Counted from the first letter of the stretch, positions 1 through 12,239 are shown. The stretch is DNA of 64,000 bases from Apoda limacodes (GCA_946406115.1 OX291544.1:35357521-35421520), one strand, 5' to 3'. The notes: generated from the letters alone by a model not told the origin. A program made the numbers and translations.

Positions 1-1376
1 TTCGGTTCTAAAGTGTGAGAATGAATTCTCTGCCGATGGCGAGCGGTACGATGGTAGAAAGTAGCCGTGGGCATTATTTCGAACAATTCCTTAGAACACA
101 TCCCATTGTACAAGCGGTAGAACACACACAGGGAGGCAAAGTCCTCAGACTTAAGGGTTCGATACGGCAAGTGAGTTTGCGATCGTCGACAATTCTCACA
201 GCTCGTCGTTGCACCCGCCCAGAGATGGCAGCAGTACTCCATATGGGGCCGAACTGTGACTTATAAAGCAGCAACCTCTATTTTTTGGACCCCAGCTTTA
301 CCTTATCTTGTAAATGATCTCAGAACTGAACATCGCTGGAGATGTCAACACCAGGGATTTCAATGCTCTTGGAGATGGAGAGGGTAGTGTTCTAGCGGTG
401 AACGCGCAGACTTGTGTCTTTGTAGGGTTGAATTGGACCAAGTTTACCCGTCCTCAGTCAGAGACCTTGGACAGTGTGGTCTTGATTTGAGACACAAGTT
501 CTCCGCGGTTTTCCTCCACAACGGAATGAGGGATGTTTGCGCGACCCGTGTTATAAGCGTCTCCAGTAGTGTCTTCTGCATAGCAATGTATGTTGTTGAT
601 GTCCAACATGTCATTGATAGCAGTAGAAACAGCGTAGGAGACAGCAGAGCCTTGCAGGTGACCAGCATTAATGTCCATGCTATCAGAGCAACTACCGTCA
701 ACTACGGTTGGTATGCGTCTGCTGGACAAAAAGTTAGCCACCCATTCGCACAAACCCTCGGGCGCTCCGTAAGATGGCAACTTCGATAGAAGACCCTGGT
801 GCCAGACTCGATCGAACGCCTTCACTATGTGCCTTCACTGACTATCAATGGCTAGTGCCCATCGGTGTGAGAGATACACTAGAAGGTCACCAGTCGAGCG
901 ACCGTGGCGAAAGCCATATTGACGGTCACTGACCAGGTCGTGTTCTTCTAGGTATCTTAGAAGCTGTGTGTTGATCACACGCTCCATCACCTTGGAGAGG
1001 AGAGAGGTAATACCGATAGGCCTGTAATTCGATGGATCTGACAGAAATTTCCTAGTATGGTAGGAAAGCGCGAAGAGTCGCGTGAGTACAGGACATAACT
1101 CAGGAGCACACTGCTTAAGCACCACTGCTGGTATACCATCTGGCCCACTCGACTTATGAACGTCTAGAGAAACGCTTATGGAGATTTCCGGCATGGTCTA
1201 ACCGCACCACAGTATAGTAGGTGGTACAGCGCCTTAATCGTTCATATTCGAGTTTGAGGCAAAGAGACTGCCCAGTAGATCTGCTTTCTCTTTAGCACTA
1301 TGAGCCAAGTCACCATCGGACTTTCGCAGTGGTGGTAACGACGACTGGCAAAAGTTCCTTTCGGCAGCTTTAGCAA
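1..1376 (-). pseudogene. LINE family A copy, reverse transcriptase (broken)
   Basis: Minus-strand copy of the commonest LINE family in the window (family A, best seen at 5476-6718). From right to left it shows the N-terminal RT region with SSGPDGIPAVVLKQCAPE (1194-835), the fingers and palm region with KAFDRVWHQGLLSKLPSYG (825-454) and the C-terminal domain running off the left edge. Frames change near 830, 440-400 and 300, where short deletions relative to the other copies occur, and the YADD box has become YAED. Homology to family A starts at about 1376; sequence right of that is unrelated. The family resembles the CR1/Jockey group of non-LTR retrotransposons; the clade is inference. Confidence 0.85.
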
Positions 1377-2240
1377 TCCATCCCATCCATCCTAGGCCAC
1401 CCATATCACCTCCCAGAGTCCTCAGACAATGAATGATCTTAAACATGTCACCAGCAATCCATCCTATCTGCATTACGCCCTCTAGTTAGTAAACTATGTG
1501 TATTTAAAGCATCGATCAAATTTCCAGATCATCTGATAGGTATCACACCGGGACACTGACATAGGACATTCATTCTCCTCCTAAACTAAAACTTATAACA
1601 CAATCATACTTCCGTGAGAGTCTGCAGACACCTTAGATTTCTAAGACATAAAATATTTTAATCTCACATATCAATCAGATCGCCATTTGTATTTTTTTTT
1701 CTTTGTTCCTATTTTTTTTTGTTATATTATGTGCAATAAAGTGTATTATTATTATTATTATCAATGTAGAAAGCAAATTTCAACTATAACTTATATTTCC
1801 TAGTCTGGCATTTGTTCGCGACGAACATTTTCAATTCTATAACCACGTAGAAAACAATTACACTGTTATGTAGGTAGATCTACTAACTATGTTTATAGAT
1901 TAGCAAAGGGCGTGGCTACGTCCCCGCCCGTATTAAATGTGAGAATAAACAGAGTGTACCTAACCATTGCGTTGTTCACTTGTCTACGTTCCTATACCAA
2001 ACATCCAAATATAAAACATACACAAAGTCTAGTAAAAGCTGGATTCCCACACACTGACGCAGGTGATCAAAGGATTTCTCCACGAGTTTCCCCGATCACT
2101 CATGCAGGCTAGATTTTAAAATAACGGTGAACATAGCTAGGTACATGGACCTGTGAGGTAAAGTGTTCTCCAAATACATCTCAGTGTATAAGAGTTATCG
2201 TTCCCCTCCCGTTCAATAAATTCCTCAAGACTTTCACCAA
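1377..2240. other. Non-coding, with a LINE-like 3' tail
   Basis: No gene seen. At about 1725-1762 a T-rich stretch is followed by GTGCAATAAAGTG and an (ATT)n run, the usual 3' end of insect LINEs on the plus strand. The LINE body belonging to it is not recognisable. The rest is AT-rich sequence without a frame I trust. Confidence 0.4.
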
Positions 2241-2422
2241 ATGCTAGTAGTGCTTTGAGTTACTAAATGCTACTAGTGCTTTGAGTTACTCAATGCTAGT
2301 AGTGCTTTGAGTTACTAAATGCTAGAAGTGCTTTCAGTTACTAAATGCTAGAAGTGCTTTGAGTTACTTAATGCTAGTAGTGCTTTGAGTTACTAAATGC
2401 TAGTAGTGCTTTGAGCTACTAA
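2241..2422. repeat. Minisatellite, 26-bp unit, 7 copies
   Basis: Seven head-to-tail copies of a 26-bp unit (ATGCTAGTAGTGCTTTGAGT followed by TACTAA) with one to three substitutions between copies. The array starts at 2241 and its last full unit ends at 2422. It lies just left of the LTR at 2557 and codes for nothing obvious. Confidence 0.95.
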
Positions 2423-2556
2423 ATGTATGTGGAATAAAAAAATACTTTTGAAAAAAAAAGGTTTAGGTATTATAAATACTTTTAAACATTAGAAGAACTT
2501 ATTTATTTATCGGTTCTTTAGCTAAATTAAGATTGCAGAAAGTATGTTCACTTATT

Positions 2557-2738
2557 ACAACTACATTATACTTACTTATGCTGACAAGTAAATATTGTTG
2601 TATATAAATCACTGTATTAGTTATTTAAGGCTAGTGTATTAAACACCAATAAGTAGAGCTGTCGTTGACTTATCATTTACCTTCCCGGCGCCGTCTTTAC
2701 CCTATAATAATATCAATCAAATGTAAATTAATTCTATA
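2557..2738 (+). mobile_element. LTR (5'), related to the LTR at 15962-16158
   Basis: About 180 bp nearly identical to 15977-16158, with a TATATAAAT box near 2600 and a TTCCCGGCGCCGTC block near 2681. It is followed at 2739 by TTTGGTCCTTCGAG, a leader motif often seen just inside insect LTR elements. The first 15 or so bases differ from the other LTR, so the left end is damaged or the true start is uncertain. It is read as the 5' LTR of the broken element that ends at 16158. Confidence 0.75.
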
Positions 2739-2960
2739 TTTTTGGTCCTTCGAGTTATCAAAAAGGGACCAGCGCCAGCATATATCATCGTGGTTAATCT
2801 CTTTCACAATACGAAGACCAGGCTCACGAGTATTTTGTCAAGAATATATATCAGAAGATTAAACTGTACTATGAAACTAAGAGAAAAAAAATATCACGTT
2901 TCTCATCCTCTACACCAGAGCGAGAACCAAAGCAGCACCTTCAACATCGTCTGAGGTAGC
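2739..2960 (+). other. Leader of the LTR element
   Basis: Sequence directly inside the 5' LTR, beginning with TGGTCCTTCGAG near 2742 where a primer-binding or leader region is expected. Two short overlapping frames here look fortuitous and have no recognisable domain. Confidence 0.35.
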
Positions 2961-3560
2961 ATCCAAGAGTAAGATACATTATAGCATACCACAAACCAAT
3001 AAGCAAGATAAAAGCACGTTTCCATGTGGCCGGTAGACGAGGTAATATCACAACAGAAAACTAACTTCACAGCCTTAAATCGCATCATCGATCGCATACA
3101 GATAGACGCTATGGTCGATATATAGAAGATCAATCAATCAATCAATTCATTCATAGGTTTCTAAGAACACTTTTGAATCGTCAATACAATGTACACAATG
3201 TTAATTTCTGCCGAAAAGAGCCGGCAAAAAGTTCTATTTAAAGTAATAATACAATACTTTGATAATTAGCTAAAGAGTATACAATATGTACCGAAACACT
3301 TATTAGGTAATAATAAAAAGTAAGTAAGCTACTAAAAACAAAGTCACACATGTCAATTATTATTTTTTTTGTTTTTATGTAGCATAGGGGGCGCACTATG
3401 TGAAATGTCAAATATCGTCAATCGAGTGAAGGAATACAGATATTTAAGAGTATTCCCATATTCAATAGTACTAGTGGCATTAGCGCCATCATAATTATAT
3501 TTTTGCACAATCATATGTACATACATTACATATACTTAAAACAATCCATACTATCCATGA
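2961..3560. other. AT-rich non-coding
   Basis: No gene seen. It contains a short (AATC)n run near 3130-3150 and many A/T tracts. A CGAAAAGAGCCGGCAAAAAG stretch near 3213 resembles the inverted tail of a lepidopteran LINE (TTGCCGG...TCTT), so a decayed minus-strand LINE end may lie here. Confidence 0.35.
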
Positions 3561-3589
3561 ATACAATATAATAATAAATATTATAAATG

Positions 3590-3710
3590 CGAAAGTAAAT
3601 CCGTCTTTTACCTCTTTATTCTGAAACCACTGTACCGATCAAGATGAAATTTGGCATGCAGATAGTTTGAGTCCCGGAAAAGGACCAGCTACTTGAAAAC
3701 GTCAAGTATT
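3590..3710 (+). repeat. Lepidopteran dispersed repeat (Helitron-like core)
   Basis: The block with CCGATCAAGATGAAATTTGG and ATAGTTTGAGTCCCGG is a diverged copy of a very common lepidopteran repeat; a related motif (ACTGAACCGATTTTGATCAA) occurs in the Helitron-like element at 11969. No Helitron end (CTAG with hairpin) is visible here, so this is only a fragment. Confidence 0.45.
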
Positions 3711-3761
3711 ATCCGTTCGTTTTTTTTCCCATAGTTGAGGTGTTAACGTTGAAATCCTACA

Positions 3762-3869
3762 CCGATGACCGAATACTAAGAATACAAAGAAGTTTGCAAG
3801 AACAGACCAGTCTCCACAGCGGCACCCGTTCACAAGTTTCACAAGTATGACACATGAATCAGCCATCGC
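3762..3869 (-). repeat. LINE 3'-region fragment, also at 33480 and 36577
   Basis: The reverse complement matches 33487-33590 and its copy 3.1 kb later (GCTGATTCATGTGTCATAC and GTGCCGC...GGAG...CTGGTCTG). Those copies end in a TTGCCGGTTCTTCTC block and (TTGAA)n, so this is the upstream part of the same LINE tail in the opposite direction. Confidence 0.6.
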
Positions 3870-3959
3870 TTCGCTCAACCATATTTTAGGGAACGTAACG
3901 ACCCAACGCACATGCCACCACCGCAGAGACACTTTGAGAGAGCATGACACATTCAAGCA

Positions 3960-4400
3960 GATCTAATAAAACTTCTATTGTACTAGTTACAATGTGTGTA
4001 GAAAAGGAAGAAAATATAAATCCGACTTAAAACTAATTTATACTTGCTTTTAAAATATTTAGATAAGAGAAGATTGAAAGGTCTCACTCACACACTCTAG
4101 GACACACATAAATATACATAAAACACAAACAGTGTATCAAAAATTGATACTACTAGGAAAAAAAACTATACATATATGTATAAACTTACAAAGGTAAAAG
4201 TATAATAATTTAATAAATATCGTATTAATAACATACTGCAATGCAATCCACCATCGGCCGCCCAGCGCCAGAGAGGCTCCAAATGCGTGAGGGTGCATCA
4301 CACAAACGTGCACACATTCCCATATGCATACACATACTCACAGACGTTGTATATCATGAAGTAGCCCAGCTCCCACACGACAGTCCAGCAACTCGAAGAC
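3960..4400. other. Non-coding stretch before gag remnant
   Basis: AT-rich. The frame at 4241-4447 has no domain and overlaps the start of the gag-like remnant in another frame. Nothing else seen. Confidence 0.35.
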
Positions 4401-4409
4401 GAACCCAAA

Positions 4410-5294
4410 GAGCTGCCGTTCAAAGAATACCGTTGGCGTATTATTGACGATATGCACCTGCGTATCGATAATATACTGCAAGGAAGCAATGAAGAATATG
4501 AATACGAATTTTTAGAAATCGAAAAAAGTTACAAGGACCTCAAAAAACTGCTCAGTAAAAAACTGTGCTCCACATCTCATATAGAGCAATCTACACCAAA
4601 ATTAGAAATCCCTATATTTTCTGGAAATTACACGCATTGGCCCACCTTTTTTGGCCTATTTTCGGAAAATTCATCATTTAAAAGGAAAATTAAAGCGAGA
4701 AGCTGAACGCATCATACAACACCAAAATATTTCTTCAGAAAATTATGACACAACCTGGGAATTACTACGCAAATCCAATTTTTTTTTTAATCAACCTATT
4801 ATTACCAAGCAATCATGGTTTGAGTTAAAACGCCTGTATGACACTACAACCGAGTCCATAAATGGTATTCGTTACCTGGAAATCGACATAGATACGTGGA
4901 ACCCGTTGTTACTGCACTTAATATCTAAGAAATTAGATACCGAAACATACAGCAATTATAAAGAAGCTCGTAAATTTCCGATCACTCAAAGAACTGATGA
5001 GCTTCATTGAGAGTAAGTTCGTTGCTGTTGAGCCGATGAGCACAAAAGATAAATTATTACCAGAACCAAAATCAAACCTATCTCCAAAAGTAGCATACAA
5101 CAAGAGTGAATACGGAATTTGTCAGAACTGCTTATACAAACAAATTATGTACTTCATCTAAAAGGTGTAAGAACTGCGTAGGCAATCATAATACAATATT
5201 TAATGACGCATCAGTTCATTCACCGGTAATGCCTACACAAACTGCAACTCCAGCAAGTACATCGCCCTCGACGCCTGATGTAAAACTTACCTAA
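4410..5294 (+). pseudogene. BEL/Pao gag remnant (DUF1759-like)
   Basis: Three plus-strand frame pieces make up a gag of the BEL/Pao type. Piece one (to about 4680) has a charged helical N-terminus and the hallmark PIFSGNYTHWPTFFGLF, matching the P-K-F-S-G-D-W-F pattern of DUF1759. Piece two (4651-5010) continues with AERIIQ and the WNPLLLHLISKKLD motif. Piece three (about 5106-5200) holds a degenerate Cys-rich end with CKNCVGNHNT, like the second zinc knuckle of BEL gags. Frameshifts near 4690 and after 5010 and several stops make it non-functional. It sits between the LTRs at 2557 and 15962 in the same direction. Confidence 0.8.
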
Positions 5295-5367
5295 TAACAG
5301 GCAGCATTATGCAAATCATGTGTGACATGTTGATGAAGAAATTTTATTAACAACTGTACTTTATTTG

Positions 5368-5399
5368 CAATCTATTTGCAATTCGTGTAAACATAACCT
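5368..5399. repeat. Left arm of an inverted repeat pair
   Basis: ATCTATTTGCAATTCGTGTA and following bases match, with about two differences over 26 bases, the reverse complement of 7158-7190. The pair encloses the family A LINE at 5476-6718. It could be the ends of a decayed DNA transposon, but no target duplication was found. Confidence 0.45.
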
Positions 5400-5475
5400 A
5401 ACTTTACTTAATATTTACTTTTTCTGGTAATTTAATCAAAAATCATTAAAATACTTACATGATTACCTTAATTGG

Positions 5476-6685
5476 GAGGCATTGGCATGTAGCCTGGACA
5501 TAGCGAAGGCGTTCGATCGGGTCTGGCACCGCGGTCTTCTATCGAAGTTGCCATCTTACGGAGTGCCCGAGGGTTTGTGCAAATGGGTGGCTAGCTTTTT
5601 GTCCGGCAGACGCATACGAACCGTAGTTGACGGTAGTTGCTCTGATAGCATGGAAATTAATGCTGGTGTCCCGCAAGGCTCTGTGCTGTCTCCTACGCTG
5701 TTTCTACTGCATATCAATGACATGTTGGACATCAACAACATACATTGCTATGCAGATGACAGTACTGGAGACGCTTTTTACACGGGTCGTGCAAACATCC
5801 CTCGTTCCGTTGTGGAGGAAAACCGCGGAGAACTTGTGTCTCAAATCGAGACCACACTGTCCCAGATCTCTGACTGGGGACGGGTAAACTTGGTCCGATT
5901 CAACCCTACAAAGACACAAGTGTGCGCGTTCACCGCTAAGAAAACTCCATTCACTGTGGTCCCACAATTCCAGAACACTCCCCTCTCCATCTCCAAGAGC
6001 ATTGGGATCCTTGGTGTCGACATCTCCAGCGATGTTCAGTTCCGAGATCATTTACAAGATAAGGTAAAGCTGGCGTCCAAAAAACTTGGTGTACTCAACA
6101 GAGCGAAGCAGTGCTTCACGTCGGGGCAAAGGTTGTTACTTTACAAGTCGCAAGTTCGGCCCCATATGGAGTACTGCTGCCATCTCTGGGCAGGTGCACC
6201 CGGATACCAGCTTGGCCCTTTTGACTCGGTTCAACGACGGGCTGTGAGAATTGTCGACGATTCCAAACTCACTTGCGGTATCGAGCCCTTAAGTCTGAGG
6301 AGAGACTTTGCCTCACTGTGTGTGTTCTACCGCTTGTACAATGGGTTGTGTTCTGAGGAATTGTTCGAAATGATGCCCACGGCTACTTTCTACCATCGCA
6401 CCGCTCGCCATCGGCAGGGAATTCATTCTCACACTTTAGAACCTAAATGGTCGCGTACAGTGCGGTTTCAGAGAAACTTCCTCCCGCGAACGCTTAAGTT
6501 GTGGAATGAGCTCCCTGCCAAGGTTTTCTGCAAGGACTACAGTATGGAGCTCTTCAAGAAAGAAGTTATTAGATTTCTGAAGGGTCGGCAACGCGCAAGT
6601 GATACCCCTGGTGTTGCAAGCGTCCATAGGCTACGGTGACCGCTTACCATCAGGCGGTCCGTAAGCTTGTTTGCCACCTTAGTGG

Positions 6686-6718
<33 letters not shown>
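5476..6718 (+). mobile_element. LINE family A, 5'-truncated, RT frame open
   Basis: The best copy of family A. A 385-codon frame (5482-6639) enters at the truncated 5' end with no ATG; its first codon is TTG. It covers the RT palm and thumb and the C-terminal domain: AKAFDRVWHRG (residues 8-18), VPQGSVLSP (63-71), catalytic YADD (90-93), FLGVD-type ILGVDIS near 178 and a basic end. The short 3' UTR runs into a 30-A tail (6689-6718). No polyadenylation signal is visible before the tail. Domain order fits the CR1/Jockey group of non-LTR retrotransposons. It has inserted between gag and pol of the older LTR element. The frame is uninterrupted, so this is a fairly young copy. Confidence 0.93.
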
Positions 6719-6721
<3 letters not shown>

Positions 6722-7157
6722 TCACATTCTTTAACTGGTTTTCAAAACACGACACTGATTAAACCTAAATTTAACAAAATTCCAAATTAACGTAACATGT
6801 ATGTTGCATCACAGAGTACATTGTTGGGTTGCATAGTAGCCTTAGGTAACACCGGACATAACTATATCTTTGGATATATATCCGAGGCCGGATATGTTAC
6901 AACTCCTTCACTTTGCGTGAAATAAACATGTAGTTTTTAGTATCACTTCTGCTTTGTGACGGGCGCGTGAATATCTGTTAGAAAAATATAATATAGATAT
7001 CAAAAAGTATCTATCTATAACAAACGAGGAATATATTAAGCGGATATAGATATGCGAAGCTGATACATATCTTTAATCGGAATGATATGTGACATATCCA
7101 ATCTTTGTCTGGAGTTACTTAGCCCATAGACTACAAAGCGAAAGACGCGGGTCAAGG
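6719..7157. other. Non-coding between LINE and pol remnant
   Basis: No gene seen. Repeated GATAT/ATATC motifs occur at 6865-7090. Could be host sequence, part of the LTR element, or the inside of the element suggested by the inverted repeats at 5368 and 7158. Confidence 0.3.
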
Positions 7158-7190
7158 TCATTTTTGTTTACACAAATTGCAAATAGATTC
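7158..7190. repeat. Right arm of an inverted repeat pair
   Basis: Reverse complement of the arm at 5368-5399 (TTTACACAAATTGCAAATAG). See that entry. Confidence 0.45.
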
Positions 7191-7339
7191 TGCGTCACAA
7201 GTAATCTGTGGATAACGTGGTGGATAACACAAATATTTAGATAATATGCCTTAGTATAATTAATTATAACCTATTGTGTAATTGTTGGTTGTCCCGAATA
7301 AATAAAATAAAAATAAATAAATATCTACTTTGTAACTTA

Positions 7340-7800
7340 TAATTATAAAGGCGAGTGTACATCACAATTGATAGCTGCGAAGACGAAGGTGGCTCCGCAC
7401 AAAAAACAAATATCATTACCTAGACTTGAGCTTTTAGGTGCTTTATTATTATGGCAGCTCATGGAAAAAAATTGGCAATCTATAACAGCTGAAAATATGG
7501 AAATAAAGGCTTGGACCGACTGTACTATTATATCACGCTGGAAACAGTTTTTTGGCAACAGAGTTCGCCAAATAACTGATATCATAGAAACATTACAATA
7601 GCGTCATGTAAAATCGGATCAAAATGCAGCTGACTTAGCGATGTTTTTATGGAATATTTAAATGTTGGACTCGAAGCGGGATTATTATCATTATGGGGAC
7701 TGACGGAATTAAGCATCGAGTGATTTGTATGGCTGATCTCAACAGGATTACTAACTAACGTCCAGCTGAGGAGCATAACGTTGACAAAGGGATTTCCAAG
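7340..7800 (+). pseudogene. BEL/Pao pol remnant (end of RT to RNase H region)
   Basis: The frame at about 7350-7601 shows AAKTKVAP, then ISLPRLELLGALLL, then an AWTDCTIISRW motif, the order found in the pol protein of BEL/Pao elements between reverse transcriptase and integrase. RWKQFFGNRV matches the next conserved block. After a stop at 7601 another frame carries QNAADLA, the following conserved motif. The rest of pol is missing or unrecognisable. Same strand as the gag remnant at 4410, with which it is likely one element. Confidence 0.8.
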
Positions 7801-8855
7801 GTCACTGACAAGCAGCCGAATAGATCCAAGAGAAACGTTAAAAAGTGAATTAGTGTGATAGATTTAATTGTGTATATACTTATATAATTAGTTTATTATT
7901 GATTCCTGTCAATTTAGATGCAAATAATCACTGACATGTGTGTACATTCGTATGTAAGTACCTACTTAGGTATAGTTATATTGTTAAATTTGCCTATTTT
8001 TTCACTTCCCATTACTTTACATGCCTGTTGCGAACATTTTTGATTATTTAAACAAGGCAATGATAACTCACTGATATAGTTACAGAATAACTATTTTATA
8101 TACTTGTATTTTACAAACGAGGAAAAATGTCCGATAAGTTTTCTATACAAATTAAATTACATCAGATCAACGTGGTATTTCATGTTTTTTTCTATATATA
8201 TACACCTAATCTCAATTCAGTTTGTTTTTTTTTTGTATATATACATATTTGCTTAAATTTACGCTAGGTATATCTATCGGACATAATATCTCACTTATTT
8301 AAAATAGAATAACATTTTAATAAGATCATTGCTGGTATTGTCTCACTTATTTGATTTGAAAATAATATTAAACTGTTTAAAAAATGACACTTTAATAACT
8401 TTAAATTGATTAGTATTATTAATGAATACTGTAATTAAGTAGTGTACTCAAATTTTTTTGTTGTTATTTGTGCATAGAATATTGCAACTTAATTTTTTTT
8501 TATTGTGTATTATTATTATGATTTGCCTGCGGTTGCAGGTTATAAAACCAAAGGAAAATATTACCAAATATTGTAATGTAAATTTACATTGTAAAGAATT
8601 GTTCATAAAACGTTGGACTATTTTTAATACCAAGATGTATTAGGTACCTAATGTTATATGTATACGTATTACAAACCACCAACTAATGTTTCTTTAATTG
8701 CTTTGTAGTTAATTTGTTTTTTAAATCCTAATCTTTTTAGGAAATTTGTGTTTTTTGTAATAATTGTAATTTTTATTATACTGCTAGTGGTGTGGTAAAA
8801 AGGTATTACTTGGGTTTTATATATATATAATATTTTTAGTATAATATTAATTTAT
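7801..8855. other. AT-rich non-coding
   Basis: No reliable gene. Two overlapping frames at 8448-8643 on opposite strands are low-complexity and have no domain. Could include more decayed pol of the LTR element. Confidence 0.3.
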
Positions 8856-8859
8856 GTTC

Positions 8860-11820
8860 TAATAATGATAATAGTGACGTCTTCCACTCTTTACCGTCTT
8901 CCGATGGATTGGACGATAGTTTTCATAGTACTTCTTCTCTTCCTCTTAGCTCCACTTTATCCTCGTACTTTTCGAATACTTTAAAAAATTTTAATATTAT
9001 CCACATTAATGCCCAAAGTATTTAATTAAATTATTAATTCCGTCTCATTTTCCTGATATGTTGGCGTCTTTTGATAATGAAAACATACAGGCCATTTTGG
9101 TCTCAGAAGCCTGGTTAGAACCATCTGTACCATCAACTTCTTACTCTCTTCCTGGTTTCCATCTTATTCGCAATGACCGTATTGGTAGGCGTGGTGGTGG
9201 AGTTGCTATTTACCTTCGATCTCACATCCCATTTACCATAGTAAGCACTTCACCTCAACCACCTCCTGCTAATATGGCAGAGCATCTTCTGATTGAAATT
9301 ACTATATCACACATTAAAATTCTTCTACGTATTTTTTACAGTCCATCTGTACTTAACAACTACTTTAATTCTTTTGAAAATATTCTTAAAATGCACACGG
9401 CTTCCTATGATCACACAATTATTATGGGTGATTTTAATACTTGCTTGATAAAAGATGATAATTACACAACCCGACTCCGATAAATTGTTAATGCCTGTAA
9501 CTTGCAATTACAGCATAGACTGGTCTTCAGTGTTTACGACAGATGATGTTGAAATATTTAATTCAAGAAAAAGTTAAGATATTTAATTCACAATTAATAA
9601 CCTTTACGATAAATATGCCTATTAGGCCTGTTAAAATTAAACATCTTCCAGCGCCATGGCTATCTGACGAGATTAAATCACTGCAGCCAAAAAAGTGTAG
9701 GGCTAAAGCCAAACTTAAGTTTAATTATTCCGAAGATAATCTTGAAAAGTATAGGAGCATACGAAATTGCTGTAATAGAGCGTGTATGCACAACGACGCC
9801 ATATCCATAATTAAGTTGAAAACGAGGAGCTGGGAAGTCACAGCAAGACTCCATTCCTAGTCATTTCAATATTGATTTACTTAGCAACACTTCACTACCT
9901 CTTCTGCTTTTGATAGTAGAAAATAAGGATAACCTTGGCTAATCTTTCAAATAAAGCAACCCCTGACTTAACTCTTTTTGTTTTTAATCAATTCACTTAT
10001 TGTGATGTTAAGAAGGGCATAAACTCTATTGCTTCGAATGCCGTTGGATGTGACTGTATTGGCCGTAACATGATCCTTCCAATCCTTGACATGATAGCTC
10101 CAACTATAACTCATATCCTTCATTCCACAATTTCCTCTAATCAATTTCTTAGCTCGTGGGAAGACGCTCAAGATACCTTTACCGAAAAAAAAACAATCCT
10201 TCGTCTTTCTCTGATTATCGATCCATATCAATACTTCCTTTCCTTTCAAAAGTCCTCGAGCGCCTAGTGCACCGGCAACTGAGCCTATTCCTTACAAAAA
10301 ATAACCTTTTTAATCCTTTCGAGTCTAGATTAAGATCTGGTCATAGTACGGTCACTGCATAAACTAAATTACTGATGACATTCGGCTTGGTATGGATAAT
10401 AAGCAATTGACAATACTTTCTTTACTAGGCTTCAGTAATACTTTGAATACTGTCGATTTTGACATTTCGCTTTGTTTATTACGCTCTCTTAACATATCTC
10501 CAATAGCGATTGATTGGTTTCATAGTTACTTGCATGGCGCATTCGGGTCGGCGATAATCTGTCGGCCTGATGCAACATTGACTCCGGTGTACCGGAAGGT
10601 GGCGTGTTATCTCCACTCCTATTTGCTATTTTCATTGATACTATAACTCATACTCTATCTTCTCTCTATCACCTCTATGCAGATGACCTACAGATTTATG
10701 CTCAAGCTTCTATTGATTATATTGATTGATAATATTGATGATCTTGGTAATATTGTTGATTGGTGTAAATATTATGGTTTACAACTAAATCCTAGTAAGG
10801 ACTCAGGTCATCATATTGGGAAGTCCTAAATTTATCAATAAAATTGATTTCTCTTTACTTCCACCAATTTTACTTGACGGTAGACACATACCTTATAGTA
10901 GAACAGTTAAAAGCTTAAAATTCTTGACTGTACTCTTTCTTGGAGACCACAAATCCAAGAAGTTACTAAAAAGTTATTTGCAACTGTAAGTTCTATAAGA
11001 CGCTTACGCAATTTCCTTCCGATTGCCACTAAAATTGCACTTGCTCATTCTATTCTTCTCCCTATTCTCGATTATGCGGACGTATAGCTAGTTATACAAA
11101 TCTATCTGAGAAACAACTAAATAAACTTGAGCGTCTTCAAAACTTATATATAAGATTCATATTCGGGTTACGCAAATATGATCGTATCTCTAAATTTCGC
11201 CGGAATATTCACTATCTTTCTTTTCTTTATAATATATTGTTCAATCCATCGACTCCAGTTTATCTAAAAGAAAGATTCCAATTTGTTGGAAGTTTAAATC
11301 AAAATCTTCGTTTGTCAACACAAACACTCCTTAAAACTCCATCACATTATACAAATTTCTATAACTCTTCTTTTACTGTAAGATCTATACAACTCTGGAA
11401 TGTGCTACCTACTTCCGTTATAAGTACTCAAACCATATGGACGTTTATCTATTTGTCACATTCCTATTTCAAATTTATTTTTTTATTTATTTACGGTATA
11501 TTTTATCTTATTTATAAATTTGTATATATATATATATATATATATATGTATTTCTATGTATTTTATCATAAATGTATATGTAATTCATTTATTTCTATCC
11601 ATAAATAATATACATGTAGGTATAATACTTTGCTATGCATGCAATTCACCACCTACAAACCACGAAATTTATTTATTCTTTATAAGAACAGGGTTGTCTG
11701 GAAGAAATCGTTAAACAGCGATAAGACCGCCTAAATTGTTACCTAGTTTAAATATTTACTTTATAATAATTACTTTTAAATACTGGTGATCAATAAAGAG
11801 TCATCTATCTATCACTTAAT
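8860..11820 (+). pseudogene. Degenerate CR1/Jockey-type LINE, endonuclease plus RT
   Basis: Plus-strand LINE ORF2 in many frames. The endonuclease starts with NIIHINAQS (about 8990), then ILVSEAWLEP (9094 on), RNDRIGRRGGGVAIY (9172) and MGDFNT (9424). A linker region follows (9543-9860). RT pieces: SDYRSISILPFLSKVLERLV (about 10189), FRSGHST-like SRLRSGHSTVTA, a YADDLQIYAQ box (about 10677) and the C-terminal IQLWNVLPTSV (about 11387). A (TA)n run lies at 11521-11549. The 3' end has GTTGTCTGGAAGAAATCG, AATAAAGAG and an (ATCT)n tail to about 11820, a 3' end typical of a lepidopteran LINE. Frameshifts and stops show it is old. It lies between pol and env remnants of the LTR element. Confidence 0.88.
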
Positions 11821-11825
11821 CTGCG

Positions 11826-11968
11826 CTTGCTGCAAATATTATATTATCAAATTTCAGACGCATACAAGAAACATAAATAAATACCGTAACTGACATAACT
11901 CACGGTCGGATCGATAAGCATCTACTTCCACCCGACCAGCTCGAAAAACAAATCTTAATATATATAAA
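11826..11968 (+). pseudogene. Env-like remnant, part 1
   Basis: A short frame resembles the middle of the insect retroelement envelope (baculovirus F-like) family, with a G-x-I-x-x-x-L-L-x-P-x-x-L pattern. It has an internal stop and ends at the Helitron-like insertion at 11969. Assignment rests on short motifs and on the clearer env pieces downstream. Old, broken insect endogenous retroelement gene. Confidence 0.5.
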
Positions 11969-12185
11969 TCTCGTGTCACAATGTTTGTCCTCAATGGACT
12001 CCTAAACTACTGAACCGATTTTGATCAAACTTCGTAAATATCTGTTATTTGATCTAACTTAAAAGATAGGATAGTTTTTATCTCGATATGTCAAGAGCGA
12101 GCCGGACTCGGGCTCTATAGGTAAAAACCAAGTTTCGCCGGGTACAGAGGGACGGCAGCGGAACAACGTTCGCCGGGACAGCTAG
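11969..12185 (+). mobile_element. Non-autonomous Helitron-like element
   Basis: 217 bp starting TCTCGTGTCACAATG after an A and ending GTTCGCCGGGACAGCTAG before a T, i.e. 5' TC, 3' CTAG and A/T flanks as in Helitrons. The core holds ACTGAACCGATTTTGATCAA and GATAGGATAGTTTTTATCTC, a common lepidopteran repeat. No protein coded. It splits the env-like gene. Confidence 0.75.
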
Positions 12186-12239
12186 TAAATTATATTTAAA
12201 GCCAATTACATAATGACATCAGCTTGCCAACTGTCAAGA
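12186..12239 (+). pseudogene. Env-like remnant, part 2
   Basis: About 54 bp between the Helitron-like element and the Tc1 element. It contains a stop early on. Its reading frame agrees with that of the next env piece at 14511 once one TA copy is discounted. Too short to identify alone. Confidence 0.4.
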
